DNA of 64,000 bases from Phallusia mammillata. Lineage: Eukaryota; Chordata; Ascidiacea; Phlebobranchia; Ascidiidae. Below are positions 23,822 to 34,600 of this stretch, one piece after another. The notes beneath the pieces were generated by a model, which ran no database searches, had not been told where the DNA came from, and saw only the letters and a program-made list of their open reading frames with translations. The position numbers were made by a program, and so were the translations under genes. The stretch is from positions 79,824 to 143,823 of the forward strand of contig QLIY01000169.1 of the NCBI GenBank assembly GCA_003260075.1, read 5' to 3'. How positions within the stretch are numbered: position 1 is the first letter of the stretch; every line of letters begins with the position of its first letter.

Positions 23822-25902
23822 ATGGGTCATCTGTTGCAAATTATTCTTCTCGTTGTCGTGCTTATCGCCGTCACTTCACCGCCAGCGTCCGCAAAAGTGA
23901 AAATGTCTCTTCACAGCTTCATTTGTAGAAGATGCTGGAGCAAGATGTATCGCCATTGCAAGGCCGGCTTCGGTCTGACTAAACGAAGTGGTGAGTTTAA
24001 GTTCTCAAAAAAATATGTAGGCGTTTAATCAAATCGCTTAATACACTACATTTTTACCGTCAACAGACTGTTACAAACTTGGGTGCAACCTACCACAGCA
24101 AATAACCCATGTTGATTTAAGCTTTATACATAAACTTATTGCATATTAGGCATAATGAAAAATGACATACAAGTTTAAGAATAGCGAAAATGTAAACAGC
24201 CTTGCTACATGACGTAATATCAAATCACGAAATCGGCTTATCCTTACATGAATCTTGGGCAAACACACAAGGGTCTAGTTTTGAATTAAATCAAGGCAGG
24301 TATAATGCCAGAGCGTTAGGCTAACGTTAAGGTTCGTCAGTGTCATATAGTCAAACTCCTTGCATCGATTGAAATAGCGTTCCAGAAGTAAAGTTACGTT
24401 CCAAACGATATTGCACAAAATACTTGGCCGACGATAATATCCTGCAAAACTTGGGGTGGACATTTTTTTCGATCAAATATATTTTGCGACTTTCTCAAAA
24501 AATTGCAAAACCGAATTTTTACCTCTAATCTTTTACATTTTTATCTCATTTATTTTTTTTCAAATACCGTGAAAAACAACTAGAGCATAAGAAGTTATAC
24601 AAAAAAAACTCTACTAATATGTCGTTAAAATAAACAGCAACTTTGACAACATGTTGGCCAATCCGCATATTTTTGACCGGAAAATCCTCCAAAGTATTTC
24701 CAATTAAAACCGGGTGTGATTTACCCGATTAGTCATGCCAATCGACCGTTAGCTCACACTAAATCGCTCGCTCGCGCAACGTGTAATCAAGATACGAAGG
24801 GAGGGAATGGTAAAGGCTGCATTTTACAAAAACTGTGTTTCTGGCATTTATGATGGGTTTGCTGTGGCCGGTAAACGTTTTTACGCTTGAGGCGCGGACG
24901 CAGTGATCCGTACACTCTCCCGCGACTCTATGAACATAAGTTAGCCCTACAGCATTTTTTGCTGTGCCAGTTGCGGGAGACCACTGCGATCGCTAAGGGC
25001 GGAAAAGCTTAATAGCTATTAATTTTTTCGTGGACATTGTAAACCAGTTTAACATACTAAAAGTTTAATAGTTGGCTTTTGGCGACCTTCTAAAGGTTTT
25101 ATATTCCTTTGTCTTCCTCACCAAAAAAGGAACCCACTCAAAGAACCGAAAGTTTATGTTACAGTTCGTAATCCTTTACTTAACATAACTGGAGCAAAAC
25201 TCAAGTAACGTTCGATCTGCACTCGACCCAGTTAAAAGGTCACAGGTTGACAAAATGTTACAGGCGCTTTGCCAAAACACAGTTTTCTCCGAAAGTTGCG
25301 GGTTAAACGAGTTCGTAGATCCATATCGCCGCATACGCTGTGGAAATGTCGTTGTTCCGACAATAGCGAAGACTACACTGCAAATGATAGTTAAAAGGAA
25401 ATACCGTCGCAAAACCTATCCAATTAGCTATTTAAAGCCCAGCGGATGTACTAGACATTTGTTCGCTAAATACACTTGTACTATATGAGAAAGCGAATTG
25501 GCGTTTCTCGGGTGCGCCGTTTCCGTTCAGTCATAACTCGCGAACGGATCGCGGTTATAGTGAATCACGTTAAACGGTAAAACTCCGTTTAACCGACATT
25601 ATTCACAATCAAAGTAACCACTGTCATGAAGCACCTCACCAGGTCGGAACGCCCATAAATTTGACCTTGAAAATTGTCGACTGTCCATGACCATTCTGAC
25701 AAATGCTTGTTTGTTTTTAGTGTCCGAAGAGGAAACAGAAGATATTACTGCGTTGAATTCCGACCAGGTCAACAGTGGCTTGGCGCATCACCTGGTGCGC
25801 CGGTCTTCATCAAGAGTTCGTCGGTCGAGGAAGAAACCCCGTAGGCGATATTTCCGAGTCAAGATCAACTGTAAAGTTTGTACAAAGCTCTGTTACAGCT
25901 GA
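23822..25902 (+). CDS. Putative precursor of a secreted cationic Cys-containing peptide (unrecognised family)
   Basis: Two exons, 23822-23990 and 25721-25902, join in phase 1 to give 116 residues. Residues 1-24 are a strong signal peptide (MGHLLQIILLVVVLIAVTS...PPASA). A short basic segment with Cys 35, 38 and 46 follows (CRRCWSKMYRHC), then a dibasic KR at 54-55. Next comes an acidic spacer (SEEETED) and a very basic stretch with RR and RKKPRRR at 97-99. The last 17 residues contain Cys 107, 110 and 114 (CKVCTKLC). The layout is that of a secreted prepropeptide cut at basic sites. The C-terminal piece resembles beta-hairpin antimicrobial peptides in size, charge and Cys spacing, but I find no named family. 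Three Cys in each half could pair between or within chains. Antimicrobial peptide or peptide hormone are both possible. A TATA box lies upstream. Confidence 0.6.
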
Positions 25903-26359
25903 GCGGAGGTCCACTCGGCCAAAACAGAGAATCTGTATTTATGTCCATAAGACGGCCGAGCAAAGGTCGTTCCATGTTGGTGCTGAGCACGGAGGCTGCT
26001 CAAGAGACTTCATCAGGCTGAACTGGGTGAAAAATTTTGGTCACACCGCATTTATTTTCAATAATTGATTCTGTTGTCAACATAAAGTGCAGTTTTAGTA
26101 GCATTTCAGAAATTGTCAAGTTTAATATTCACAAACAAACCCTTGATGTGTAACACTAAATAATGAACAAGAAATTATTGCATTTTTTGTCTTTGTAGCC
26201 TACCCTGCATTACATTCATTTACATCTTTTATTTATTTCTGCCATATTGTGTTTCTGTTGCATTATATATATTTATGCATAAAAAAGGATTCATTAAAAC
26301 GTTCATTTGCAGTGAATATTAGTTGTCACAAATCAATACATAAAATTGTTATCACTTAC

Positions 26360-27751
26360 TTGCAGTTGCATTTGGTAAGGGTATATAATTGAGATCTTTG
26401 ATGCCATTTTCCTCCAAACCAAATAATATCAAATCCACCATTTTTAACACAGCACTGTTTTGCACATTTGGATGACTTACAAGGATGTGTATGCATTTCA
26501 TAAGCACCAATAAAAGATTTGGGGACAATAAACAACATTTGAACTGCCATAAAAAATAAAATTAGCACAAAACATAATTTAAAATATAAGCAAGATTACA
26601 AACCCATGAAAATTTCTCAAGCTCTTTAGTTGATTCAGTTCCAGTAACATTAGGTAATTTACTACCATTTACGGAAAGCCATTCCAAAATGTCCTCTTGA
26701 AGCATCTCAGGAAAAGACTTATACACAAACAACACACATTTAACTATGCAATTATACAAGGGAATTATATAATACAGTGGAAAACACACACCTCATAAAT
26801 TGCAATCTGGTTTGTAATGGAAGTCTTTTGTTTACAATTTCTTAATGCGAAGGCAAGCTCTTCATCAAACTGTTGGTGAATAAAAATGTTTTCTCCAAGA
26901 CAAGTTAGTAATTTAACAACATCGTTAACAAATGATGTTTGCAACAAGGGGATTGCGGTTCTTCCAAGTTTGTTCATGATTTTTGAAGTGCAACTGTATG
27001 TGTTTGACACATCCAATTCAGAAGGTTGTGAATAGTCACTTGACAGTTGGAATAAAATAATTTTGCTTTCCATCAAATATGACTGATAACTGCAAAAAAA
27101 AAACAAGGGTACATAATTAAAAGGCAAGTGTCAGCGATTAACATTTTGTACCTGAAACCAATCTCTTGACAAAGGATCAGTCCACTGCTGCCAACAGTTA
27201 AGCTCTTTTGCCTATGTACATACACAATGCAACACTAAAATGGTAGTTTGGAAAATTGACAGTATAATATTACTTCTTCCCACCTTTGATCCTTTGCTTC
27301 ACATTTAGTCTGTTGAACAGTCTTGGGTAGTTTTAAGAGCCTGCTGATTTGTTGCCAGGCCCAGTTGGTTGATCTCTTTTCAATGCTGGTAATGGGTTGT
27401 TTGACAGTAAGCATAAGCAAACACTCTAGGATTGCAGTGGCGAGATCTTTTTGAACAAAAAATGCTGGTACCCAGGCCACATGCCCCAGAAACTGAGCTA
27501 AAGCAAAATACATTCAATCCAAATTGTTGACTGGGGTAACCAGGATAGAAGAACTTACCTACACTGGGCAAAGATTTTACTGCATTTTCAAGGCCAGCAA
27601 AGGCTTGAATAGTAATCTTAAGCTCTTGGATAAAGTGCAACAGATCTTGCTTTCTTTGAAATTTTGTAACATAGGAAACACATTGGTCATCCCTCCAAGC
27701 AAGTTGTATGTCATGTAACCACTGTTTTAGTGCGTTTTCACTAACCGGCAT
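26360..27751 (-). CDS. FANCC: Fanconi anaemia complementation group C orthologue, N-terminal six exons; C-terminus not found
   Basis: Exons on the minus strand are 27751-27559, 27497-27274, 27211-27152, 27082-26792, 26717-26604 and 26543-26360. All are phase-compatible and give 355 codons. The alignment to FANCC from memory is diffuse but runs in order along the protein: LKQWLHDIQLAWRDDQCVSY, FAGLENAVKSLPSVG, QFLGHVAWVPAFFVQKDLAT, VNDVVKLLTCLGENIF and FPEMLQEDILEWLS. FANCC is a helical-repeat subunit of the Fanconi core ubiquitin-ligase complex, which acts with FANCE/FANCF on interstrand crosslinks. The last exon ends at a good donor (gcaa|gtaagtg); running on adds only a Lys before TGA. The roughly 200 C-terminal residues of the family are not visible before the peptide gene at 25.9 kb. 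The start at 27751 follows an acceptor-like cacag, so an upstream leader exon or trans-splicing is possible. Confidence 0.75.
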
Positions 27752-28290
27752 CTTTGTCAAGCCCTGTGACACCTCAAAACACAGGTACAGGCAACACTAA
27801 CAGTGAATTGCAAATTACAATAGTGTCACCTGCAATCAAACTTGATGGGAAAAGTGGGAATACAATTTAGTTAACAATCTTTTGATGTAAAATAAACATT
27901 AGGCATGTCATGCAAATTAAACCAGCCCGCGGAGCAAAATAAACGTTTATCATAAAGGTTTATGTACCGAATCGAACCTAAGCTAAGCATGTTGCAAAAA
28001 CAAACGCACCTCTGCCTGTCAGACTCTCCTTGTCGTTGTCACACACGATAGCCATGTACGGCGTGACTTTGAAGTTTGAACGTAAAAAACAAGTCTGCAC
28101 AAAACAGAGTCTATTTGTTTCATGCAGACTTTGGTAACATGAAAATGCCAGGGTTGCAAATTGCAATTGTATGGCGCCAAATTATTTGTTTTGATGTGCA
28201 CTATTGCGCCGCCTAGCGTTATAGTTTGTAATAAATAATACCGGTACGGTATTCGATCTGGTGTTTCACCAGAAACTGCCTAAAGGCGCA

Positions 28291-28335
28291 GTTGTCGAAA
28301 AAATTAAGTTGCGGTAACTTAATTTATTCGACAAC
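28291..28335. repeat. Near-perfect 20-bp hairpin with 5-nt loop
   Basis: The arm gttgtcgaaaaaattaagtt (28291-28310) and its complement at 28316-28335 differ at one base. The loop is gcggt. The hairpin lies upstream of FANCC and before a MITE. It could be the core of a small foldback element; no target duplication is obvious. Confidence 0.6.
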
Positions 28336-28467
28336 GGGGCCCCATAAATATATAGGTTTTGGTTACACCTATATTTGTTGCATCGTAAGTTACTAGATAT
28401 ACCCGGAATTTAGTACAGTGTTATTGGTCGATCGACAATTTTCTTTTTATTTAGCCTACCCTATACC

Positions 28468-28638
28468 CAGCTGTGGGATTTAAATTTTTTGTCAGATCTA
28501 TGGATCTATCACGATAGTCGTATTTTTCAGCCGGTTCTACAAAAAGTTTTTTAATGCTGACCGGTTCGCTGATCTCATAAAATTTCCTGAGACGGTTCTA
28601 TAATAGAACCGGTGCGAACCGGCTGAATCCTACCACTG
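28468..28638. mobile_element. hAT-type MITE, 171 bp, same family as the MED8-intron element
   Basis: It begins CAGCTGTGGGATTTAAATT and ends GGCTGAATCCTACCACTG. It shares the inner block ggttcgctgatctcataaaa with the right part of 14331-14450 (one base differs there) and the block tctatcac...agtcgtat with the left end at 14050. Flanks cctatacc and cctatagt match at six of eight positions, consistent with an old 8-bp target duplication. Confidence 0.7.
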
Positions 28639-28830
28639 CCTATAGTCAGTTTATGGGGTCTGTTTAAACTGCTCTAACGTAGGATTAGACTGACTATAAT
28701 CCTAGAAGAAACGGAAATATTATTAACCTTTATATATACTGATGTTAGTAATATCTGTTTGCAAATAGCGAAACAACAAAAGACGATTTGGATTATTTAC
28801 GAAATAGCGAAAGCAGCAAACCCAGATTGA

Positions 28831-29088
28831 TGGTGGTTTGCATAAACTTGTGTACTGATGCAACAGAACTTCCCACCAGATTTCACCTACGGTGATTTTG
28901 CCAAACAATTCACTGCAGAGTTTTATGATGCCGACAAATAGACAGAAATCTTTCAGGCTTCTGGAGCCAAGTACATTGTGTTGACAAGCAAGCACCGTGA
29001 AGGTCACACAAATTGCCCTTCGGATACTTCCTGAAACTGGAACTCTATGGTTTATCACCACAAAGTCGTGGTTTGATTTGTTCTTCAA
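28831..29088 (+). pseudogene. Alpha-L-fucosidase (GH29) pseudogene fragment
   Basis: In one plus-strand frame the sequence reads MQQNFPPDFTYGDFAKQF, TAEFYDADK, stop, then [30 protein letters not shown], stop, NWNS. This is the FUCA1/FUCA2 catalytic-domain segment (family pattern NYPPxFxYxDF...[21 protein letters not shown]). Both in-frame stops (TAG and TGA) stand where the family has Trp, and a third conserved Trp is Cys. A further stop (TAA) lies upstream of the Met. No flanking exons of the enzyme are seen, so this is a dead fragment. It overlaps the FANCC-IK intergenic region. An antisense open frame of 121 codons here is only its shadow. Confidence 0.8.
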
Positions 29089-29755
29089 TTATCAACTAAA
29101 AGCTGTGTAAATCGCAGGGTTACGTCATCTACGCATGGCGGTAAAATTGACATAAAATATGCCAACAATTACTCAACTGCACTTCACATTATTGCTAACG
29201 AAACGATTTTTTCATTGGGCCGAAACTTTTGTCAACCTTTAAATATCCTTTAAATTTTAAATAACCAAGAAAAAATGTGCGCGACGAAAAAGACTGAATC
29301 GTGGTGCAAATACTGAGTCGTGATGGAAATAAAATAGCGCATGCGCAGTACGATAGCTCGCACGATCAATGGAACGAAACGAAGTAATAACGTAAATGTT
29401 ATGTTGTTGTACTCTAATGTGAGAAACCGTTTATGAAAACGTCGTAGATCAGTGAAAGCGAAAGAGTGCAATGGACAAGTTTGTGTGTGTTAGTTGCTAG
29501 CTGATAATCGCAGACCATGCCGTTTACGACTAGTTTGTTTTGAGATTTACAAACGTCATATTTCTCAAATTCTGTATACAGAGTACCGTATACTTCATGT
29601 TCAGTTTAGTTATATTTCTTGTAAATGTTGCAATACATTACATTTGCCAACTGAGCTAAACGTTTTTCATGCGGGAGTAAAATATGTCTTCAATGCAAAA
29701 CTTTTAATAAATTGTACACTTGATTGCATTATTAGGTTGAAACAACACTGTAGAA
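29089..29755. promoter_or_regulatory. Upstream region of IK with an NRF-1-like site
   Basis: GCGCATGCGCAG at 29337-29348 matches the palindromic core bound by NRF-1 in many metazoan housekeeping promoters. It lies about 410 bp before the IK start codon. The rest of the interval has no recognised exon. A 5' untranslated exon of IK may lie here but is not defined. Confidence 0.4.
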
Positions 29756-31354
29756 ATGGCAACTGAGGTGTTTTCCAATCCCATGGCCCCTGACTTGGAT
29801 GATGAATCAGGGGGATTAAATGAACAACCATTGACAAATGCTGACTTTAGAAAGTTACTATCAACACCTAGAGCTGATGCTCCGAAATCTGGCAGCAGTG
29901 CAAACAGCAAGACCCATAGAGGATTTGCTGTACCTAGAGAATATGATGCTACAAATGATTCAGCAGCTGAGCAGCGGCGAAAGAAGAAGAGTTTCTATGC
30001 AAAGCTCAAGAAACAGGAAATGGAACGTCAAGCTGAACTTGCTAAAAAGTATCGGGACAGATCCAAGGAGCGAAGGGAGGGCAAGGGTGATTACAATGAT
30101 GTTGAATTAATGAGTACGAATGCTGACTACCGAGCTGTTGGCCCAACTGCGGAGGCTGACCGCACTACTGCTGAAAAAAGGAGGCAAGTTATTCAGGAGT
30201 CCAAATTTTTGGGTGGTGACATGGCACATACTCATCTTGTGAAAGGTCTGGATTTTGCCTTGCTCCAGAAAGTGAGGGCTGAAATTTCAACAAAAGAGAA
30301 GGAAGATGAAGAAATCCTTGACAGTGTAATAGAAAAAGAAAAACCTGTAGAGGTGCCCAAAGTTGAAACACCAATTGATACCATTAGAAGTAAAATGGCA
30401 AAAAATGTTTATCGCACACTTTTTCATGGAAAATTTTCACGCCAAAATGAAACATTTTTACCAGGAAGAATGGCATATGTTTTTGACCTTGATGATGAAT
30501 ATAATGAAAGTGATATACCTACTACCCTAATTCGCAGTAAATCAGATTGTCCGAATCTTGAAACGCATACAACTCTTTCCACAAATGACATTGTTATTAA
30601 TAAACTAACACAGATATTGGCATACTTGCGTCAAGGCACTAAAGACAAACATCGCAGAAAAAAAGAAAAAAGATCTAAGATGGATGACAAAGAAAAATCA
30701 CATCATCACAGGCCAACAGAAGCAGACCTTGGTATTTTTGATGATGTTGGGGAGTATGTACCATCAACAAAAAAATCAAAGCACAGTCGCTATGGAGTTG
30801 GGCCCTATTTTGAGAAGCCAAAATTAGATGATGACAGCCTTGAGTCACAAAACGCTGAGGCAAAAGAATCAACCAAACAGTTGCTAAAGAACATTAATGA
30901 AAAACAAGCTGTTGAAAAGAAACAAAAGGTTGTGGAGGAATCTAAAAAGAAGAAAACAGAGGGAATTTCACTGGTGGGAGGAAATGTGAACTTACCAGAC
31001 AGCTATGCTGAATGTTATCCTTCAACTCAGTTTCATGTTTCAGCTATTGGAGGTGATAGTGATGAAGAGGCTGATTACTCAAAAATGGACCAAGGCAGCA
31101 AGAAAGGGCCTGTTGGTCGATGGGACTTTGATACCCAAGAGGACTACAACTCATACATGTCGAATAAGGAGGCTATGCCCAAGGCTGCATTCCAATATGG
31201 TATAAAAATGTCTGGTGGCAGAAAAACAAGGAGAACCCGCGAACAAAATGAGAAACAAAAACTAAACAGAGAACTGCAACAAATTCAGAAAATTATTCAC
31301 AAGCGCAAAGGTGGCAGTGGATCTGGTGACAGTTACATGAAACCTAACTACTAA
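29756..31354 (+). CDS. IK: IK/RED spliceosomal protein (intronless)
   Basis: A single 1,599-nt frame encodes 532 residues (human 557). It matches RED along most of its length: the N-domain with LTNADFRKLLSTPRA, RRKKKSFYAKLKKQEMERQ, YRAVGPTAEADRT and QESKFLGGDMAHTHLVKGLD, then FLPGRMAYVFDLDDEYNESD and TLIRSKSDCP. The C-domain has SYAECYPST, DYSKMDQGSKKGPVGRWDFD and KAAFQYGIKMSGGRKTRR. RED acts with SMU1 in the spliceosomal B complex and in mitotic checkpoint control. The long Arg-Glu/Arg-Asp repeat that names the human protein is absent; a short Lys/Ser-rich linker (around residues 335-350) stands in its place. The lack of introns is notable, as nearly every neighbour except HMGCL is split. 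SREK1 follows on the same strand after 326 bp. Confidence 0.95.
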   Translation: MATEVFSNPMAPDLDDESGGLNEQPLTNADFRKLLSTPRADAPKSGSSANSKTHRGFAVPREYDATNDSAAEQRRKKKSFYAKLKKQEMERQAELAKKYRDRSKERREGKGDYNDVELMSTNADYRAVGPTAEADRTTAEKRRQVIQESKFLGGDMAHTHLVKGLDFALLQKVRAEISTKEKEDEEILDSVIEKEKPVEVPKVETPIDTIRSKMAKNVYRTLFHGKFSRQNETFLPGRMAYVFDLDDEYNESDIPTTLIRSKSDCPNLETHTTLSTNDIVINKLTQILAYLRQGTKDKHRRKKEKRSKMDDKEKSHHHRPTEADLGIFDDVGEYVPSTKKSKHSRYGVGPYFEKPKLDDDSLESQNAEAKESTKQLLKNINEKQAVEKKQKVVEESKKKKTEGISLVGGNVNLPDSYAECYPSTQFHVSAIGGDSDEEADYSKMDQGSKKGPVGRWDFDTQEDYNSYMSNKEAMPKAAFQYGIKMSGGRKTRRTREQNEKQKLNRELQQIQKIIHKRKGGSGSGDSYMKPNY

Positions 31355-31680
31355 ACCTATGTTAGTGTAATGCACAAATTATTAATTTGCAAAAAAAAAA
31401 CTCTTTGACAACTGGGAATTGGATGCTGCTTTGTGCTAATATTTGTGATGTTTTGCATTTTTAACAACAGTTTTCCGATGTTATAAACTCATACCTAATT
31501 GGTTGCTTCTGCAGTAATGGAAATATTATTACCAGACACAATGTGGTATCTGGATATCATGTTTTGATTTAGGAGTATCCTTGCATACACTTTCCATTTT
31601 ATTTTTAATTGCAATCTATTGTATTTTCTGTTTAGGTGTGTTTAGGGAGTTAAGTGTTAGAGGTTAAAAACTTTGCCAGT
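31355..31680 (+). promoter_or_regulatory. Short IK-SREK1 spacer with acceptor-like site and no AATAAA
   Basis: The 326-bp spacer between two same-strand splicing-factor genes shows no AATAAA. It contains a pyrimidine-rich acceptor, ttgtattttctgtttag, ending near 31636, about 45 nt before the SREK1 ATG. It could be the 3' splice site of a 5' untranslated intron or a spliced-leader acceptor. Confidence 0.4.
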
Positions 31681-34600
31681 ATGGCAACTTCTGTCATTCA
31701 GGTTACCAATGTTGCTCCAACATCAACACAGGAACAAATGGAAACACTGTTTGGATTTCTTGGCCCGATTGCAGAAATCAAAGTCTATCCAACCATAATG
31801 TGAGTAAAAGGTTTTCCTCTATCTGATATAAAATGTATACACAGTATGATACATATTCTAGTGAAGACTCTGTGGGTTTTAGTGACCATAAACATTCATA
31901 TTTTATTGTTTTAGGAACTCTTCTGTAAAGACAACCAAAGTGGTGTATGTGCGATATAGTGACTACAGCTGTGTGGGTGCTGCTCAGCATTTGTCAAACA
32001 CAGTTTTTATTGATCGAGCGCTTATGTGCATTCCTTACAAAGAAGGTAACAGTATAGTTATGTGCATGTTAGACATATATCTATAAGATCACAATCATAA
32101 TAACTAGAAAAATATACTTTGTGCAATGAAATTTTACTTAATTAAATTGCCACACACAAAAGCAATGTGATAAAACAAAGGTTTTGTATATATGCATTTA
32201 CACGTTTCGGCAACATAAAGCTTTAGTTCTTTGTTTGTTTTTTGTTCTGTGCATATACTCTTCTATCTGAACACAACTGCAAGAACTCTGCCTGAGTATC
32301 AGCCAGCAGTGGCTTTTCTTCATCAGCTCACAGGTTTTTTTGAGGTTCCCATGTGACGTCGGATTCTGAAATGTGTTTACAGAGTAATTCCCACTTTAAT
32401 GTGGATTAAATAGATATAAAATTAAAACATCTTTAAACATAAACATTTAACAGGCTATTTTGTTCACAAAAGTCGACATAAAAAATGTAAATAAATGAAA
32501 CAGATTTAATTGTGAGTAGCATTTTGCAAGGTGAAATAATGTCCTTATAGGCTTGTTTATCATAAACCTGAATTCTGTTTGTTTTGTGTATATCCTTGTT
32601 CAGCACATCACTGTTCATGGGGTCGCAATTAGCACACACGAAATGTAACTGGACAACCGATGCCTCCAACACTTCGGAAACCTGTCATCCCCTAAACCCT
32701 GTTTTCTTTTTGTTCTTTCTGTTTATTTACAGATGCAAAGTTTGATGAAAAAGATTCACTGACGCATAAGCTGTGATTAGTAATGATCTACTTATGTTGT
32801 GTCACAGATATTAAAAATAGGTTTATAAATTGACAAATGGTTTTAAAACTGGATGGTAAAATGGTAGGTCACATGTTGAAACCCAGAGGTTTAACCCACA
32901 GTAATGCGAAAAAGGAGTGTTTTCCAAATCAGGTAAAATGATTCGAAGACACCTTTACTTTTTTCTAACCCCATCAGTGAAAGTACAAGTCAATTTGAAT
33001 TTGCGTTGTGTGATAGTACATTGTAGTTTTGATAATACATATTGCACTTTACCTTGAACTTGGTCATTGTGTGTATCGATAGTAGTTATTGCAAGATATG
33101 CTGTTAGTGATGTGTGGTGAGTATTATTGTTTTGTATTCTTAACAACCATTACAGTTATGTGCTCGAAACATAACCAGAGACACAGTGTCCTTTTCAGAA
33201 ATAAATCCAGATTATTTTTCAGGTATCGTTCCTGATGAGGCAACTGCAATGCAGTATTTGTTCCCTGCCACATCAGCATCTCATATTCCTGGAATGTCGG
33301 TAAATAATCTGCTCTATTTTGTGCATCTGACTGTATTAAAGCCCTCATAAACATGGACAGTTATCTTTGGTTGCCTCAAATTACTTTCAACGTGATAATT
33401 ATTATTTTTTAGGCAGGAAATGAACCGGCAAAGATAGAAGACATGCGTAAAACAATCTATGTAGGAAATTTGGATTCTCAGGTAAGAATATAAAAGTACC
33501 CAAAGAGTTTACAAACAAATGCCTTAACATAACAACAGTTTTATGGTTTGTGTCATTTGTCAAGCTAATTGCTGTCTTCAGGTATTACAGTTTTGTGAAA
33601 TGACCTAAAATATTTTTTAGGTTGTAAATTCTGAACAACTGACATCCTTTTTTTCCACTTGTGGAACTGTTAAAAATGTGCGACTTGGTGGAGATGAAAC
33701 ACAGCCGATAAGATTTGCATTCGTAGAGTTTACATCACTTGAAAGTGCCCAAAGCGCCATGCAACTTAATGGCATGAACTTTTGTGAGCGACCCCTACTG
33801 TAAGTAGATTTAAAACAATTTTGTTATGTATTGTCAAGACCCACGGATATGTTCATAAGTCTAATGACAAATATAACATTCCAAATACATGTAAAAACCG
33901 ACCTGCTTAATTATGTAATCTTTTTGGCAAATGTTCATGTCATCTTTTGTGATATGAGGCTACATCAGTCACACCTATTTATAAATACTTGCTCACAAAA
34001 AAGTTCATAAAAAGGTGTAAAGAAAGTGTCATCTAAAAATCGATGAAAAGGCATAGCATTGGTGCAGCAGAAAATCATGCAAACTGTACATTTTATGTTT
34101 GCAGGATAAACGCTTTGAACAGTGCAATCGTGAAACCCCCACCAGGCTCTAAACCACCAGCTGATGCTACTGCTAGGGAAATTGATGAAGCAATGAGAAG
34201 GGTTAGAGAAGCGCAAACTTTAATTACTAAAGCATTGGAAGGTGACTCAAAATCAGGTAAATACCATAAGTACACCACATGTGAAGGAATTCGAATCCAT
34301 GTGTAATTAAAGTGTAAACATAAAAACACGTAAATCTGTCATGCCATATCCATTGACTACTTGCTGGTCTGCATGAAAGCTTCAAGGCTGATCCCAGTAT
34401 GGATGTATGTTACTCTTGGTACTTTTAAACAAATGTATTGTTTGGATTTTCATGAACAAAAAGTCTATAACCCTAGGCAGTGTTTAAACGTAATCCTGTC
34501 CCAGTAACCTCTTAGATTTACGCAATTCACGATTTTTCACTTAGCGCATTTCTCACTGTATCATCTAAGACAGTGGTTCACCACCAGGGCCCATGGCCCC

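Noticed and set aside
25176..25412. Minus-strand frame with a signal-peptide-like start and several Cys
   Set aside because: It begins at TTG directly after an in-frame TAG. The first ATG falls after the hydrophobic stretch, and it lies inside the peptide gene's intron. It remains possible only if an upstream exon supplies the start.
28723..29088. 121-codon minus-strand open frame
   Set aside because: It begins at TTG and is the antisense shadow of the fucosidase pseudogene, which has the recognisable protein similarity.
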